DNA of 64,000 nt, taken from Certhia americana (lineage: Eukaryota > Chordata > Aves > Passeriformes > Certhiidae). The notes below the pieces were generated by a model. It had not been told where the DNA came from. It was given only the letters and a program-made list of their open reading frames with translations, and did no database searches. Each line of letters starts with the position of its first letter. Position 1 is the first letter of the stretch. Below are positions 12,467 to 26,488 of this stretch, one piece after another. Location of the stretch: NCBI GenBank assembly GCA_018697195.1, contig CM031858.1, positions 111,661,811 through 111,725,810 on the forward strand. Reading direction: 5' to 3'. The translations under genes and the position numbers were made by a program.

Positions 12467-13275
12467 AAGGAAACAATAAAAATACTCTTTAAACATCTGA
12501 TTTAGAGTCAACTAGAGTACAGGTGCCTTTCTGTAATGTATAGTTCCCACCTAGTTAGTCTTAAATTTAATTTTTAAAAAAAAATTATTTAATGATCAAA
12601 GTGAGTGCTGGCACAAAGCTGGGCTTCTGTACCAGTGCCCCTATGTTCTTGCAAATGGAGTAGCAGCTGACCCTGCAGTGATGGGGCACGAGAGCTGTGG
12701 CACAGCCATGCTGTGAGATTCAGGAAATGGAGACTATTGGATCTTGGTCCATGACAGGCTTCCAGGGCAGGTCTTATGGAATGAGTAATTACAGGAAGCA
12801 GGATATTTTGCAAGATGTCAAATTAAATGTTTTAATCGGTCCTTTTGGTCTTAAAAGAAGCCAGTCTTGTTTTCAGCACATAAAACATGGTGTTACAGCT
12901 GGCTAGTTGAAGAGGAGGGACTTCCCTTCCAAACTCATAGTGCCATCCAAAGTGTGACCCTTCTCTTTATAAGAATTATAGTCTGCTGAGGTGTGAGGAG
13001 AAAAATTCTCTGAAAGCTGAATATGCTTTTGGCATACCAGGAAGCAGGAGAACAGGCCGATTTGAAATACATGAATTTCTTGTTCATGTGAAAGATCTTA
13101 TGTCAAGTAAGATTAATATGATCTTATGGTCAAATATAGTAAAATAACTCTGTGGCTGGAGTGACAGTAAACACTGAAGTCTGCAAGAGCTTGTTTTTTC
13201 ACCACCACCTGGTATAGAATGATTTATAAAAGTTCGCTTCTCCTCTATTTTTGACTGTAAACAAGGACTTCATAG

Positions 13276-13365
13276 TTTTTTTTTTTTTTTTTTTACAAGA
13301 ACCTTGGACATTTCATCAGAAATGAACATCTGAAAAGCCCAAACCAAAAAAAAAAAAAAAAAAAA
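13276..13365. repeat. T19 / A20 inverted homopolymer pair
   Basis: T19 (13276-13294) and A20 (13346-13365) are separated by 51 bp of unique sequence. They could pair as a long A-T hairpin in single strands. Confidence 0.95.
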
Positions 13366-16300
13366 TTAAAATATTAAAATTACTTGTCTTGCTACAAACT
13401 TTGTTGTTCCACGTTAACATTTTTCTTTATAGAATGAAATATTTGTCATGAATCACCAAGGAAACTTTCTTGGTATGTTCAAGAAAGAGGCCGAATACAT
13501 GGTGCATCGTGGGAGATATAGTTTAATCTGGGAGGCCAAGCCAAATCCAATTTTAAAATTCTCAAGAGATGGCAATATAGCATTCCAAATGAAAGCTTCT
13601 TGGGTTCTAACCTGAAAAATACTGCTCTATAGGGATGACAAACAGTTTGTCAGGTCACTGGAACATTTCATAATAGGTGTATGCTTGTAGGGAAAATGAA
13701 ATTATCCCCTTTTTTCTTTCTGGATAGTAGCCTTGTGAACCCAGCCCAAGAAGGTCAGAACACGTCCCCTCTGATTCCTTCATTCATCATCTGTAAAGAA
13801 CTGCAACTATGGGACAGTTGATTAGCCTGCAGGTAATCCCCAAACTAGAAGAGAATCCAACTCTATCTCTAATATATCTGTGTCAGCTTTGGTACCAGGT
13901 TTTATCAGTAAAATAAACAGACACAACTGAATTGTACATGGATTCAATTGACACTGAAAGTTCAGTTGCACATCTGAAATATTGAAATTGAGATTGCATC
14001 TTTCTTTTAAATACACACATTGGAAATGAAGTTGTAATTTGAGAAGATAACATTTTTATATAGTCATTTTTCTGGCTCTAGCTATCAGTAGCTTTAAAAT
14101 TATTTTATAAATAAAGGGATGTAGTGTATTACAACATACAATGATACATTTGGGACATGTATACAAACCTTAATGAAAGTTCACGAGAATTTAACATGCA
14201 GAAGTTATTTTTAATTCACAATATCTTATCTGTTTTCAGGGTTTTTTTTGAATTATGCAATTCAATTTTGAAAAATGCAGTTTGGATGCCATGTACTAAT
14301 TCTTTGCCAAATTTAATATGTTTCCATATTAAAGGCATTTTCCAGTTATATTGAGATGAAAAATATCTGAAGCCATTAAATTTTGTTATATTTTTAACTT
14401 TAAAACCTTCAAAATGCTGCCAAGAGTGTTTTTAAAAAATTTTAAGAAAATAATTTATCTCTGGGACAAAAGCTGCCACAATAAACCTATCTCTATTTTT
14501 GTTTGTTTGGTTTGGTTTTGGTTTTGATCATTTTTCCTGGCCTGAGGAGTTTATGATAATTTTGAATTAGACTGCCCATGTAACAGGGTGCTCTGATGAA
14601 TGGGGGCTGGGGGCCAGAGATCCCCATTTGATTATTGGACCCTGCTGAAACAGGAGCAAGTGGTTACACAACACAGCAGCTGCTGGGCTGGACATGTGTG
14701 TCAGTGGGATGGAGGCTCCTACTGTAGGTCCTGAGAGAGGTAAATCCCTACGGAAGGACCACGGTCCTCCCTTGGGCAGAGCAACAGGTTTTGTTGCTAC
14801 AGGCCTCTTGTGTTTCTACATGTCCTCTCTTTTTTTGGAAGAGGAATAAGAGTGGGTTCAGGACACACATGGTGATGGCAGTGAACATGGGTTAAGGGTG
14901 TCATGAACAAGACTGCATGGTGATGGGCATCAAGGGGAAGCAGTGAAAGCATGTGGAAAAGTAGAAGTATTGAGGACAAGAAGAGCATAAACAGGATCCA
15001 GTGGGACCTGTCCTAATGTCCTAACTGTCCTAACATTTCTCTCATCGTGAAATACGAAAGTGATGATGGAAAAACTCTTGAGTGCCTGATGAATGTGTCT
15101 CAGGCAAGCTTGCAGAGCCAGACCTGAGCTCTTTTCTTATATCTCTAAAACAAAACCCCACTAACACCCCAAACTGGCAGTGACCAACCAGGTTTGCTGC
15201 CCACTGGTGAGTTGTGCAGCAGCAGGTGATTTCTGCAGTTGCTGGTGCAACATGTGAAACAGCAGTGCCTGACTTTAGAAAGGACAAGGTTGCACGGACT
15301 GTGGAGATAATTTGTGTTGTGTTGTCTGGTCTTCAGATCATGTATCAAATGGTTGACATCAGGTCACTCTAGTTATACTGTTCCCATTTCACCCTGTTCC
15401 TCAGTTTGACCCTTGTTTAAAGAAAAGATTATTTATTTGGAAGGCTTGAGTCATACTTTTCCCTTTCTCCCACATGCTTAGCAGAGTGTATGCAATACTT
15501 GGGAGGCAACAGATGAAGACAAGAGAGAACTGGCTGTAACAAATGACTGCATCCTCTCGGCACACTTTGGCAGCACAGACCTTGGGAGATTTCTGATCGT
15601 GCCTTCCTGTGACTTGCTCAAGATGGAAGGGTGTGAAAGGGACATTGTATTCCTGGAGCAGACATGGAGAGAAAATAATAGGGAGCACACTTTCTGTCAG
15701 GAGAGGCAGTAGAGGCTCATGACAGGTCATGTTGTGCTACATAGTTGTAGATCAGAGAAGATTTTGACTCTTGTTTTGAAACAAGTACACATGTGAATGC
15801 TCTACATCAGGGAGCATTTTTTTGCATGTCCTACCTCCTTACCGAAAGGGCAGGAAGGCATATGTGCCCACCCAACAGGCAAGTTCAAGTTGTCTCCTCC
15901 TTAGTTGCTTAAAAATAGTTCAAAAGTAGATGCCTCAAATGCTGTTACTCCAGCAGGATTACTCAGTAGTGAATTTAGCTTTGGATTCTCTCCATGGCCA
16001 CAGTCTTCATTTTAACTCCTCATGAAAGAACGTCACAAGGCTGCTTTTCCAACTGATTTTGGTGGGGAAAGGAAAATCTTTTGCAGAAGCTGGGACAAAT
16101 GAGTAGTATTCAAGTATTTTTCACATCATGTTTCCTAAAAGAAGGCAGAGGAAGCACATAATTATTTGGAAAATAATTTGGCAGATTCTTCCCAGTGCTA
16201 GGCTGTTTAATGCATCAGCCTCTCACACTTAAACAGTTTAGGGATCACTTACTATTTTTGATTATACCTGAGATGGTTCACAGAAGTTGTTTTGACAGGG

Positions 16301-19300
16301 CCTAGCTTTCTGTTTCTAAACTGCCTGATATTTTTTCTAATGAAGAGATTATACCCTAGTAGAACTATTTTTCAAAATCTTAAGCCTGCAGATACTCCTA
16401 ACAGGGTGTTTGCTCTCCTACCACTGCCTGTTGTGAGGAGCCCAGTATATTCAAATGGTATGTTTTACATGTTTTCAAATTGCAACCTTTTTACAAAGAA
16501 GAGGAGATGCAGAGTAGTGTGGTAGAGATTCTAGTCTTACTCAAATTAATCCCAAAATAATTGGAGTAACCATGTGTAATCAGCAAATTGTTCAATGCAC
16601 TAGGTCCTACTATTTTCTCTTGAATTTACTCCAACTAGGGGAAGAGCACTGTGTGTTTTTTGGCAGTAGCTTTTCTGGAAAATGAAATAAGTGAAACTAT
16701 TCTCACAGAGAAGGGGATGGGGAATGGTTTCAGGACCTCAGATTTTGTAATGCAGTTCTTTAAGAAACTGGCAGTGAATAAGTACCTATGACCGTTTAGA
16801 CAACAGCAAGATATTGTAAGTTTTCTGTTATTTAAGATCTAATCTCCCACTGAAGTTGAAATGAGTTTCTCAGCCTGTGGTGTAGAGCCTTTACCAAAAA
16901 GCCTCTGTAAAAACCTTGTGTAGTCAGCAGTTGTCTGTAGTCAAGTGTCTCTTTCTTCTCCAGCCTTTTCTAGACATAAGGAGCTGGGGACATTAAGAAT
17001 TCTGGCATTCTAAAGATGTTAGTTTTAGCTTCAATTAAATATGACAGAGACAACTGCAGTTGTCTACTTTATTTAAAAAAATGTTCATGAATCATTATTA
17101 AAAGCATTCTGCAATACTGTGAGTAAAAAAAGTACCAGGTTGCTTAGCTGGGTTATTATACAGTACAGAGCTTGTTTTGAAAAGATTTAGTATGTGAGCC
17201 TGCTGAATGTTTGGGCATATTCAGCAGCACAAACACACAATGCTGCTCTTTTTATTAATAGAGAGTCCACTTGACACAACCCGCACCAGTGTTACCTTTT
17301 GGACACAGATTTAGATGGCTTTGAAGCCTCCTTTCAGGGTTTCATGTCTGCTGTGTGCATAAGGTGAAGAGCCAGATTACAGGAAAAATCACTGATAGAT
17401 GTCTTTCCAGGGGATCTTGGCAAGAGTCACTATTATCACTAGTACTGTTTCTGATATCACTTGCATCCATTGCCACAACCTGTCAAAACAGGTGTATTTA
17501 TAGGCCTTGAGGGACTGAAACAAGAAATCAAACATTTGCATAGCATTTTCCATCAAGTTCCCAAGGACCGAGACTTAAAGGATTTTGATATGTTTCCAGG
17601 GATTACTTAGCTGTGCTGAGTATTTCTATGTTCTCTTTAGCAGTCAATGTCTCACTTCTGTACTATGTCTTAGAAAAAAATGTTCTCTCTTCTACCAACA
17701 AAATCATCAACAAAATGCTGGTTGGCTTCAGTAAAAGTCACAAAAATATTTAAAGTCACATCAGAGAAAACTGGCATGAGAGCTTGTCACCAAGAGCTTA
17801 CTTAACATTGTGAATTAAATTAAATTAAGAAGTAGTGCACCAGTGTGATTCATTAGAGCTACTTTGCTTAAAAAGTATGTGCCTTGCACTGAGGTATTTT
17901 TTTCGTGCTCTGTCTTGGCAGCAGTTAAGCTCTAGGGTACTAGAGGCTGCCTACTCCTTGTAATGGCTTGGAATAGTAAATGGTGTTGAGTTCTGGAAGA
18001 GGAAGAATCCCACTAATTGTGCAATCCTCCTGGCACTAGGGTTTGGCAGGACGTCCTCACAGTGAACCTACGCTGGGTGTGCCGCCCTTTGTAGAGTGTG
18101 ATGCAGCTTCATGTGCCTCAGGCTGCAAGAAATAATAATTTTCAGCAGGGTGAGGGAACTTTAGTGCATAACTTTTCAGGGCTAGCATGACAATCGTGAC
18201 TTTTCAGGAGATTTATGTTTACTGTAATGCAGCATCCCACTTTTCCAAAAATTTTTAGCGGTGATGGTGGTGAGTGATAAGGAGACAGTAAAGCGAGTTG
18301 AGTTAATGAATGTAGTCCTAAGACTATAAAGGATTTCTTTAAAGGTGAAGTGCAGAGGAAAGGAATATTTTTCACTTCGTTTTAAAGAGAGAGATTAATG
18401 CAAGTTCAGGAAGGGAGTATTCAGTTGTATCGATATCTGAAGAAGGTGCCTCTTTTGGCATAATCCCAGATGGAAATAGTGGATCATGATAATGACATTT
18501 TAATTCATAGTTTGTCAGGACATTATTAAGTGGCAATTAAAGTGACTCAAGTGTTCCAACACACAGGTTGCTGAGGGCCAGCAGATGATAAGACCAAGAT
18601 TAAAGAAATTGAAATGTAAATCTACATTGTCTATGAAAAGGTTGCGACAACACAAGTAACTTAATCCTGTTTGATGTTACTTCCATAAACTCCTATTCTT
18701 AAGAAAGCTGCATACACAGGTCTTTTACTTCTGTGAATAGGGAATTCTAGACTCCTTCCATTCTTTACATCAAATGATTAGCTAACAGCCTTGTTCGTAT
18801 TTGCTCCAAGAGAAGAATGATCAAAAGTTTTCTGCTGGCTACAAGCCCTCCACCCTTTGGAAATGTTCTCTTGACTGTGAAAAATTTTTTTCTTGGTGTC
18901 TTTTATAAATAGGAGCAAAAATTTCTAATGAGGGAAATTCTGGTTGTACACACGGGAACTGAAAGGTGCTTTCCAGGGGGAGTGCGTACTCTTCCACAAA
19001 ACCTGGGAGAAGACTGGGGAACCATGCCCAGAGGTAGTGTATTGTGCCAGCTGCAGCCTCAACTCCAAAACTATTTGATTTGGCTGGTAGTACTGAGACT
19101 TCATGTCCCTTCCCATCCACCCCCTTTTTAAACTTGCTCCCATATGTACCATCTTGTACCTTTGTCCTGAAGCTTCTTGGGTTTTCTCCTAAATGTTTTC
19201 TTACTTCCAAGCCTTTTAGTTTAATGCAACCTTGTGAAAAATGACAAAATTATTTCTTCTGGGTCATTTGCTTCTTGCAAGGATGGCAATCTTTATATCA

Positions 19301-19559
19301 TCTGAAGGAAGAAGATTCAGCCTTTTCTTTGTTCAGTTAGCCAGCCAGCTCTTCTATTTGAACAAATCTTGAAAATTTAATTAAAATACAAAATAAATGT
19401 ATATTTTTTCTCTTTTTGATGGGCCCTCACTTCTGCATCTGACCTTGTAGGCTGCAAGTAGCAAGAGAGATTGCTGGCTAAGTGAGTTTTCAATGGAAGA
19501 AAGAAAATTGATTTGCACTACGTAGCTAGCTGATGATTTTTTTCTTTTATACTATTGGA

Positions 19560-19990
19560 AATATCAGGGAATATTCACTGTGTCAGCAGCCTTGTGTCTA
19601 ATGAGGTTGTTTGGACTGTGCTCTCTGAGCCAGAGTGAAATCTTTGAAACGTTAGTCACAATTTAACTGAAAGTGGGGGAGGTTTTTAACAGTGAGCTTT
19701 AAGTAAACTGCATCTTTTTGAATTTCCTGGGCAGCTGCCTTTCTCTCTTTGATGTACCGTGCCTGGTGATGCTGTTAATGAAATGCATAATTATGTGTTA
19801 TATAATAAAACAGAGCTAACATGAAGGTGCCTAATAGATTATAATGATGTGGAGGCCTGAGAAACTAAAGACTATTGGAGGTTGTTGAAAAGTTCCTCTG
19901 GTGACAAAGATGATGTCTAAAGAGGTTTGAATAACTGTGCTGATAAATTAATTGTGGTCTCTTTGTGTGTAAATGACATTTTTCAGGATT
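19560..19990. promoter_or_regulatory. Possible conserved non-coding element
   Basis: AT-rich unique sequence without coding potential or repeats. It has dense homeodomain and POU-type cores: aatgcataattatg at 19782-19795, taatag, ttaatg, ataatgatg and taattg. Texture and length resemble vertebrate developmental enhancers. This is judged by eye only; conservation was not tested. Confidence 0.22.
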
Positions 19991-21471
19991 TTGTATATAG
20001 AGAGATTATTGAAAAAAAAGAAGTACAATTTACTAGGCTGCTGATGTATGAAGTGTCAGCACTGAGTGCTTCCAGGGCCTATTAGAGCTGCTGGCTTTGC
20101 ATAGACGGGTGCCCTAGGCAAAGACATTTTTGGCACAGCCTGTCTCACCCGTAGGATCAAAAGGAACAACAACAAAAAAAATCTGGCAATATGCACAGAA
20201 AGTAAATTGCATCCTAAAGAGCAGACCCTAGAATGCAGTCTTGGAATGAATATCGATAAATGAAAGACTCCACTTTATGGCTGAAGAGTTGTAGGCATTT
20301 TGTGACTGCCTCCAACTTCCCTCCTTCCTTTCTCTGCTTTTGTCACCTACATATTCTCTCTCCCTTTGTAATAATCTGTAAAACTTGTTCCTTTCTGAGA
20401 ATCTTTAGGCACTGGCTTGTACACATAGCTATTTTTAAAGGAGAGGGTGTACAAGCTTCCAGCTCAGGACCACATGGGCTCCTGATTGTGCTGGGCTGTG
20501 GCTGGGCTTGCTTGGCTGCTGCTCTGGTCTCACAAGGGCCTGTTTGCTGGGAGAATTAGCATGCAGGGAGCTCCAGTATGGATTTACAGCCTGCTAGTTA
20601 CTTGGCACTAATTCCCTTGGGTGGATGATTCTAGTGCCTACTAAGAGTGCTTTTGTGTGAGTTAGGCAGGCTCCTTTTTGAAGGTGAAATACACTGTTTT
20701 TCACTTCCCAAGCACCAAGGGTACCCAAATGGGCAGTTAGAGCAGAGTAGCTAATATGCTGTAAATTCACACCCAAGCTCACTGAGCATGAATTTCCTCA
20801 TGCAGCTGAATCCCGAGGCTCTGCACTTTGTCTCTCTCGGCAGGGAGCAGATGGCCCTTCTCAAAACAGGGAGTACCAATAAAGCCTTATGAAGAGCACA
20901 GACAGATATGTGTGCATGGAGATTGTGCCTGTCCCTGTGCTTATATGAGATGACTTGAGTCTGTCACAGTTCTTGGGTTAACTTCTGCTTCTGTGTTTTT
21001 TGTTAAGATACCCTAAGGAGGACTCTGCTGCTGAATTGCCACTGTCCTTGTCATTAATAGATTGGGGTTTTAGCTGCAGGTTTTGATGATTTCTTCCTTC
21101 TTCTTCAGCACTAAGACAGCATACCTTTTATTATATGAATGACTGTATCCTTTGTGTGTGAATCTTTCTTTGTTGTGATTCCCTTTCCCAGAATTTGTTT
21201 GAACTCTCAATTAATGACTTTCTCTAGGTCTTTAAGTCCTTGGATGTGAAATCAAGTCAATTTTTAGATAAGTCTTTGCTTTAGGCTGGGGTTCATAAAT
21301 AGGTTGATCTATAATTAGTGTTCAACTTCACTTTAAGATCACATAATGGGTTAAATTTTTGTCAAATATTTCATGAAATTTTATAAATTATTTTATCTAG
21401 TTTTCATGCTTATGCTTCAAATATATAAATTTCTAAGTCATCTGCACATTTTCTTTATGTTTTTCCTCCAG

Positions 21472-21580
21472 TATTGCCTATATCCAAGAAAATTTTGTAT
21501 CACAGAAATTGCCTCTCCAATTTCCATCTATAGCGAGAGTTCAGAAGGACTCCAACAGCACTGCTGTGGCCAAAGTTTAA
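21472..21580 (+). CDS. Possible terminal exon, 35 codons plus stop
   Basis: A very strong acceptor, 'ttctttatgtttttcctccag', precedes one base and 35 codons: IAYIQENFVSQKLPLQFPS, then IARVQKDSNSTAVAKV and TAA. An AATAAA lies at 21893. The reading frame chosen is the most protein-like of the two open ones. The preceding exon is not identified. Strong acceptor-like tracts are common in introns, so confidence stays low. Confidence 0.25.
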
Positions 21581-24500
21581 ATCTACTTACATACAGAAGA
21601 TATTGCTCAAAATGCTTTTAACACGTCTTTTTTAAAATGACCTCAGCCATCCTAGCCTGCCAAAGATAAACAGCATTTCTTCTCGACAGGCGTTAACCCT
21701 TGGAGGAAGTGAAGCCCAGTGCTGAACTCAGAGGCACTTGCTCTGAGCATCCAGGGTGCTGCTGCAGAGAGGAGCCACCTTCCCTCCAGATCCCAGCACT
21801 CAGGAAGGCTGCAGGGCTGGGAGAAATCAGCACAAGCCTCGCGTCAGGGTTTCTCAGTCACAGATGTAAAATGCTGGCTGAACATTTCTGACAATAAAGG
21901 AGGAGGGTCTGGGCCAGGTCAGCTTGACTGTTCCTCCTAGAGGATAGAAGGGTAGGAAGAAGGGATAAAATGGGATGAAAACCAAGAAGAGATAGCCGAA
22001 GAGCTCTGGTTCTTGCTCTTCTGAAGATATTCTGTATAGGCTAAAACAATGACTTGGAAGTATTTTTTAAAGCGTTTAAGTTTCAAGAGTTTTTCTATTT
22101 TGTTTCCAAGTGCTTTTACAGGTTTTTATAGTAGTTTTTACTGTTGGTTTTATTCCAGAAGAGTTTCCTGTAGCAAGATACTTTAAAAAAACCTTAAAAG
22201 GAATTCACAATAAAGAAGTATCCATCTGTGTGAATGAGTTGCAGCAGATATGATGAAGCAATTCTTAAAATCCCACAGTTGCTGTTTTCCTTTCAACTGA
22301 CATGTTCCTGTTTTTAAATAAAACACTTGAATGCTAGGTTTAAAGAGAAATTTGAAGAATGCTGTGGTGTTATTGGAAATCTCTGGCTATGTCCAAGCAG
22401 AAAAGACAGTTGCACGACTCTGTTGTACATGGCTGACCATGCCATATGAGTCCTTTGTTGGGATATGCTGTAAATCATCCTGAATGTTATCTTTTCAAAC
22501 CCAGAACAGAGACAGAAGGAGGGTCAAAGTTTAAGTCTGGATAAATTTCCTACAGCTTATCATGCAGAAGTGTGTTTATTGGCATTCTTTGAATGTAGAT
22601 ATTTGAAGAGCTAACATTCTCTAACTGATGAGGTCTATTAAATGGCCATGTGCTGTAATTCATTTTGTCTGAATTGGAGAAAAGTTCCTGGGCAAAAGAC
22701 TCTTCGTTTTATGAGGAAAGGTTGCATATTTAGTCCTAGGGTAATTGCTAATGAATATACCTGTTTAATAGGATGCAATGGTAGGGGAAATAGTGGGATG
22801 TGAAAGGAGATGGCAATTTTTACTAGAAAGCTTTAGTAAGGTATCATAAAGAGAATATTTCTGCAGTGGTTTTCACCTTGAAAAATATTTGACTTTGAGT
22901 GTGAGACCCACTCCATTGTGGGTCTAAACAACATTAATTACATTCACAATAGTCTCTATTTTGTGCAGGAGGATTCACTCTGAATCTTCTATTCAAAGGC
23001 AGTTTTACTGGTGTGTTTAAGTTGCTTCCACCACAGGTGTTAGACATTTGCAGTAGCAGGTCAGGTGAACTTGGTCTACCTTTGTGCTTAGTTATAGTGG
23101 TTGTATGCATCCAAGGAGGTAAAAAACAATTAGCTCAAGGGTACTGAAATATTAAAACACACTACATACCTCACCACTCATCTGAATATACAGCCACTGC
23201 ATAGGGAGAAAGGACAAGTATACTTAGAAGAAAGTGTTTTGGGTGATATCTCATAACTCGTGAACAAGATTTTCTATGACCAGAACTTCATACCAATTCA
23301 TAGGTTTGTCACTGTGGGGACAGGAATGTCTGCACCATGCCTTGTACTGCCCAGCATTGTTCTATATGGTAACTGATGTTCTTGCTGCTTGATCTCCTGA
23401 GCTGGACTTCTGTTTGAAGATGCTTCATCCCTTTTCTGGCATCCTTCAAGACAACATTTGTACAAGGAATTTGTTCTGTCAGGAAGCAGGAGTAAGGGAA
23501 AACAGTTTTATATCTCCTGAGCTCAACAAGAAAGAAAAAATATTTGGATTTGTTTGCATATTTAAATATTTGTCACACTGCCAAGCTATTTTAAGCAATC
23601 TGGCTACTTCATCTCTACTTACTATCCTTTTCCACATCATAATTATCACAAGCCACCTGAAATATGGGAATCAGATGTGAGTTTTAATGTAGGAGTCATG
23701 CTTCAAGCTGACATGGATGGGGGGGGGAACTGTCACTGCATCAGCCAAGATTCTCTGGTGGAAGTGTTGATTGATAACCCATACCTGGGAAAGGAAGGGA
23801 ACACCCTTCCCCTTTCAGTGGACTGAGTTGCTTTCTGTTCCCTTGTGAAAGAAGTAGATAGTCCTGTGCAACCATTGCCTTTGTCTCCAGGAATATAAAA
23901 AAAATGCAAAGTCCTTTGTTCCATTTTTTCCTAAGGCAGAGTTCACAAATGATACCCAGTCCTTCCCACTGATTGTTCTGGCCAAGATGGTTGGTGACTT
24001 GTTCAGCGTATCCTTGTAGGGCTCCCTCTTGAAGCTGAAATGCATTCCCTACTTGGATGTGGAACCTTTTGTTTATTACAGGAGGAAATGATGAGGTCTC
24101 TCATGTTGCTGATCTGTAATTTTTCTGTCAAGTTTTTCTCAGAGGCTGTGTATGTTCTCTGAGACCTGGAGCTTAGAGATAGAAAGGGGAAAATGGAGAC
24201 CCTGATTCTGAACAAGGTCCCCATGGTGTGAAGTGCCATACAAAGAGAATGAAATACTCCCTTTCTCTACAGGCTTATGGTAGGATCTGAATTACCACTG
24301 CCACTGGACTCCTGAGAGCAGTAAGTTCTCCGTAATGCCCAGCTGGTAATTAGTGGTCCAGTTGAGAATCCAGTGGAGGTTTTCACAGACTGCTGTCACT
24401 ATTTCTTGTGAGCAAAAGCTGTAGAACAGAGGAACAACAACAAAGTATGGTGGAGTGTGGTTTGACTTCTGGGTGACTGGTCTGGGCTTCCTGCATGTAG

Positions 24501-25569
24501 GATACCATAAGATATACACTTTCAGGTGGTGATTCCTGCCATTCAAGGACAGCAACTAAAGGAAGATGAGAAGAATTGCTTTCTGGAAGTGCTTACACTA
24601 ACTAAAGACTAAATGAATAGCTTGGAAAAAAGTTGCATCCTTTATTTTTTTTAATCTGCATGGATTTAATATGTCCTGTATGTCTTTCAGTGTAAGAACC
24701 AGTATCCAAAGCTCCATCTTTTTCATGGCATTTATGCCAGGTAACAAGTACCGTTTTCTCTCCCAAGTGTAGGTGCTGGGTCTGTATTTATCCTAGGTAG
24801 TGACAATTCTGTACTGTCTTCTATAAAATAATTAGCAGAAATGCTGATTCTTTGAGATGTTCTCTAGGAATTAATTAGGTATATATCCACAGCCAAAGCT
24901 ATTGGCAGGACGCTTTTCTCCCAGTATTGAGGTATACTAGAAAATCTTTTAGCTTCAAATGACCCTCTAGAAAATTAAAATGTTGGCGACTCACTCTGTC
25001 CACATTTTCTTCTAAATGTAACCATGTCTGAAAGGGTTTAACAAGCACATTGAATGCTGGGTATAATTTAACTGTATTTATCATGAGAGGAAAAATTGCC
25101 AGCAATGCAGTAGGAGGAAATAAAAACAATCTGTGACATTATGGATGACTTCTATATGTACCATGGCAGATAAAACAGAGGGGAAGAAGCCATAAAGTTT
25201 CCCATGGTATTCCAATTAGATGACAAGCCCATGGAAAGAATTATATCTGCTTTCCTGGTTCAGAGTGAGGTCCTATTCACTTGAAGGACATATATATATA
25301 TACATTTATATATATATAAAATTTCATTTTTCTCCCACTCCTCTTTTTTTTTCTCTCCAAGCACATTAAAGAAAGTTTCTGGATAACCTGATCACAGACT
25401 ATACCAATACTCTAAAGTAAAATACATAGCATCACAACTTGGTAAGGATTTTATAGCGAGACACTTTACAGACTGCCAAGTTTTAGCCTAAATCCTCTTA
25501 GACATAGTCTGAATAGGCTGATATAGATCTCAAATCACAGATGTAGTTGCTAAGCTGCTCTCCATCATA
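21581..25569. other. No gene seen
   Basis: Unique DNA up to the CR1 at 25570. Includes the (TA)n run. Confidence 0.55.
25290..25320. repeat. (TA)n dinucleotide repeat
   Basis: Two TA runs separated by 'catt'. AT-rich and self-complementary. Confidence 0.9.
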
Positions 25570-26488
25570 TTTAAAAAGTCATGGCAGTCAGGTGAAGTCC
25601 TCAGTGATTAGAAAAAGGGAAACCTCATGCCCATTTTTAAGACGGATAAAAAGGCAGACCCTAGCAACTATCATTGATAGTGGGATTGTAATCTCAGCAA
25701 GGTTGTGGATGCTGAGAAGCTGAGTAGTGCTGTTCATCTGCTTGAGGGAAAGGATGACATCCATAGGGGCCTTGGTAAGCTTTAGGAGTGGGCCTCTGGG
25801 GACTTCATGAAGTTCAATAAAGTCCTGCACCTGTGCTGGGGCAATCTCTGGCACCAGTACAGACAAGGTAATGAATGGACTGAGAGAAACCCTGCAGACT
25901 TGGGGATACTGGTTGACAAAAACTCAGATATGAGCAGGAAATGTGTAATTGCAGCCCAGAAAGCCAATTGCATCCTGGACTGTGGAAAAAGAAGTGTAAC
26001 CAGCAGGTTTACTCTGTTCTTGTGAGACCCCCACCTGGCACACTGCATCCAGCTCTGGAACCCTCAGCACATGGATCTCTTGGAGCAGGTCCAGAGAAGG
26101 TCCACAAAAATGATCAGACGGCTGGTACACCCTCTCCAAAGAGTTGGGGTTGTTCAGCCTGGAAAAAAGAAGGCTCTAGAGACATCTTATTGCAGCTTTT
26201 TAATACTTAAAGGGGCTTATAGGAAAGACGGACAGAGATTTTTTATCAGGGCCTGTAGTGATATGATAAGGGTCAACAGTTTAAAACTAAAAGAGAATAG
26301 GTTTATATTGGACATAAGGAAGACATTTATTGTGAGGAGAGTGCCTCATCCCTAGCAGTGTACAAGGCCAGGCTGGATGGAGCAGCCTGCTCTAGTGGAA
26401 GGTGTCCCTGCCCATGGCAGGGGTTGGAACTGGATGATCTTTAAGGGCCCTTCTAGCCCAGACCATTCTATAAGTATATGATTCTATT
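25570..26488 (+). mobile_element. CR1 LINE, truncated and internally deleted
   Basis: The left end resembles a CR1 ORF2 reverse-transcriptase segment: 'gattagaaaaagggaaacc...cccatttttaagacgg', corresponding to W-K-x-G-N-x-x-P-I-F-K. It then jumps to the ORF2 C-terminal region (DLGILVDKNSDMS, QVQRRSTKMI, LKENRFILDIRKTF) and ends in the CR1 3' terminus 'ccattctataagtatatga'. Most of the RT domain between about 25660 and 25700 is missing. Several frameshifts and stops are present. The copy is inactive. Confidence 0.93.

Larger units (their letters stand above)
12467..21471. other. Intergenic or intronic
   Basis: Unique sequence with the 13.3 kb inverted homopolymers and the possible conserved element near 19.7 kb. 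An open stretch on the minus strand (18839-19210) is not protein-like enough to call. Confidence 0.55.

Noticed and set aside
17310..17335. EF-hand-like translation DTDLDGFE
   Set aside because: Only 8 residues match, no flanking helices and no splice support.
18839..19210. 123-codon minus-strand open frame
   Set aside because: Several overlapping frames are open here on both strands, so it reflects stop-poor sequence; no start context or splice sites.
22905..22924. Perfect 7-bp hairpin GACCCAC...GTGGGTC
   Set aside because: Too short for a miRNA precursor, and no downstream T-run or other context.
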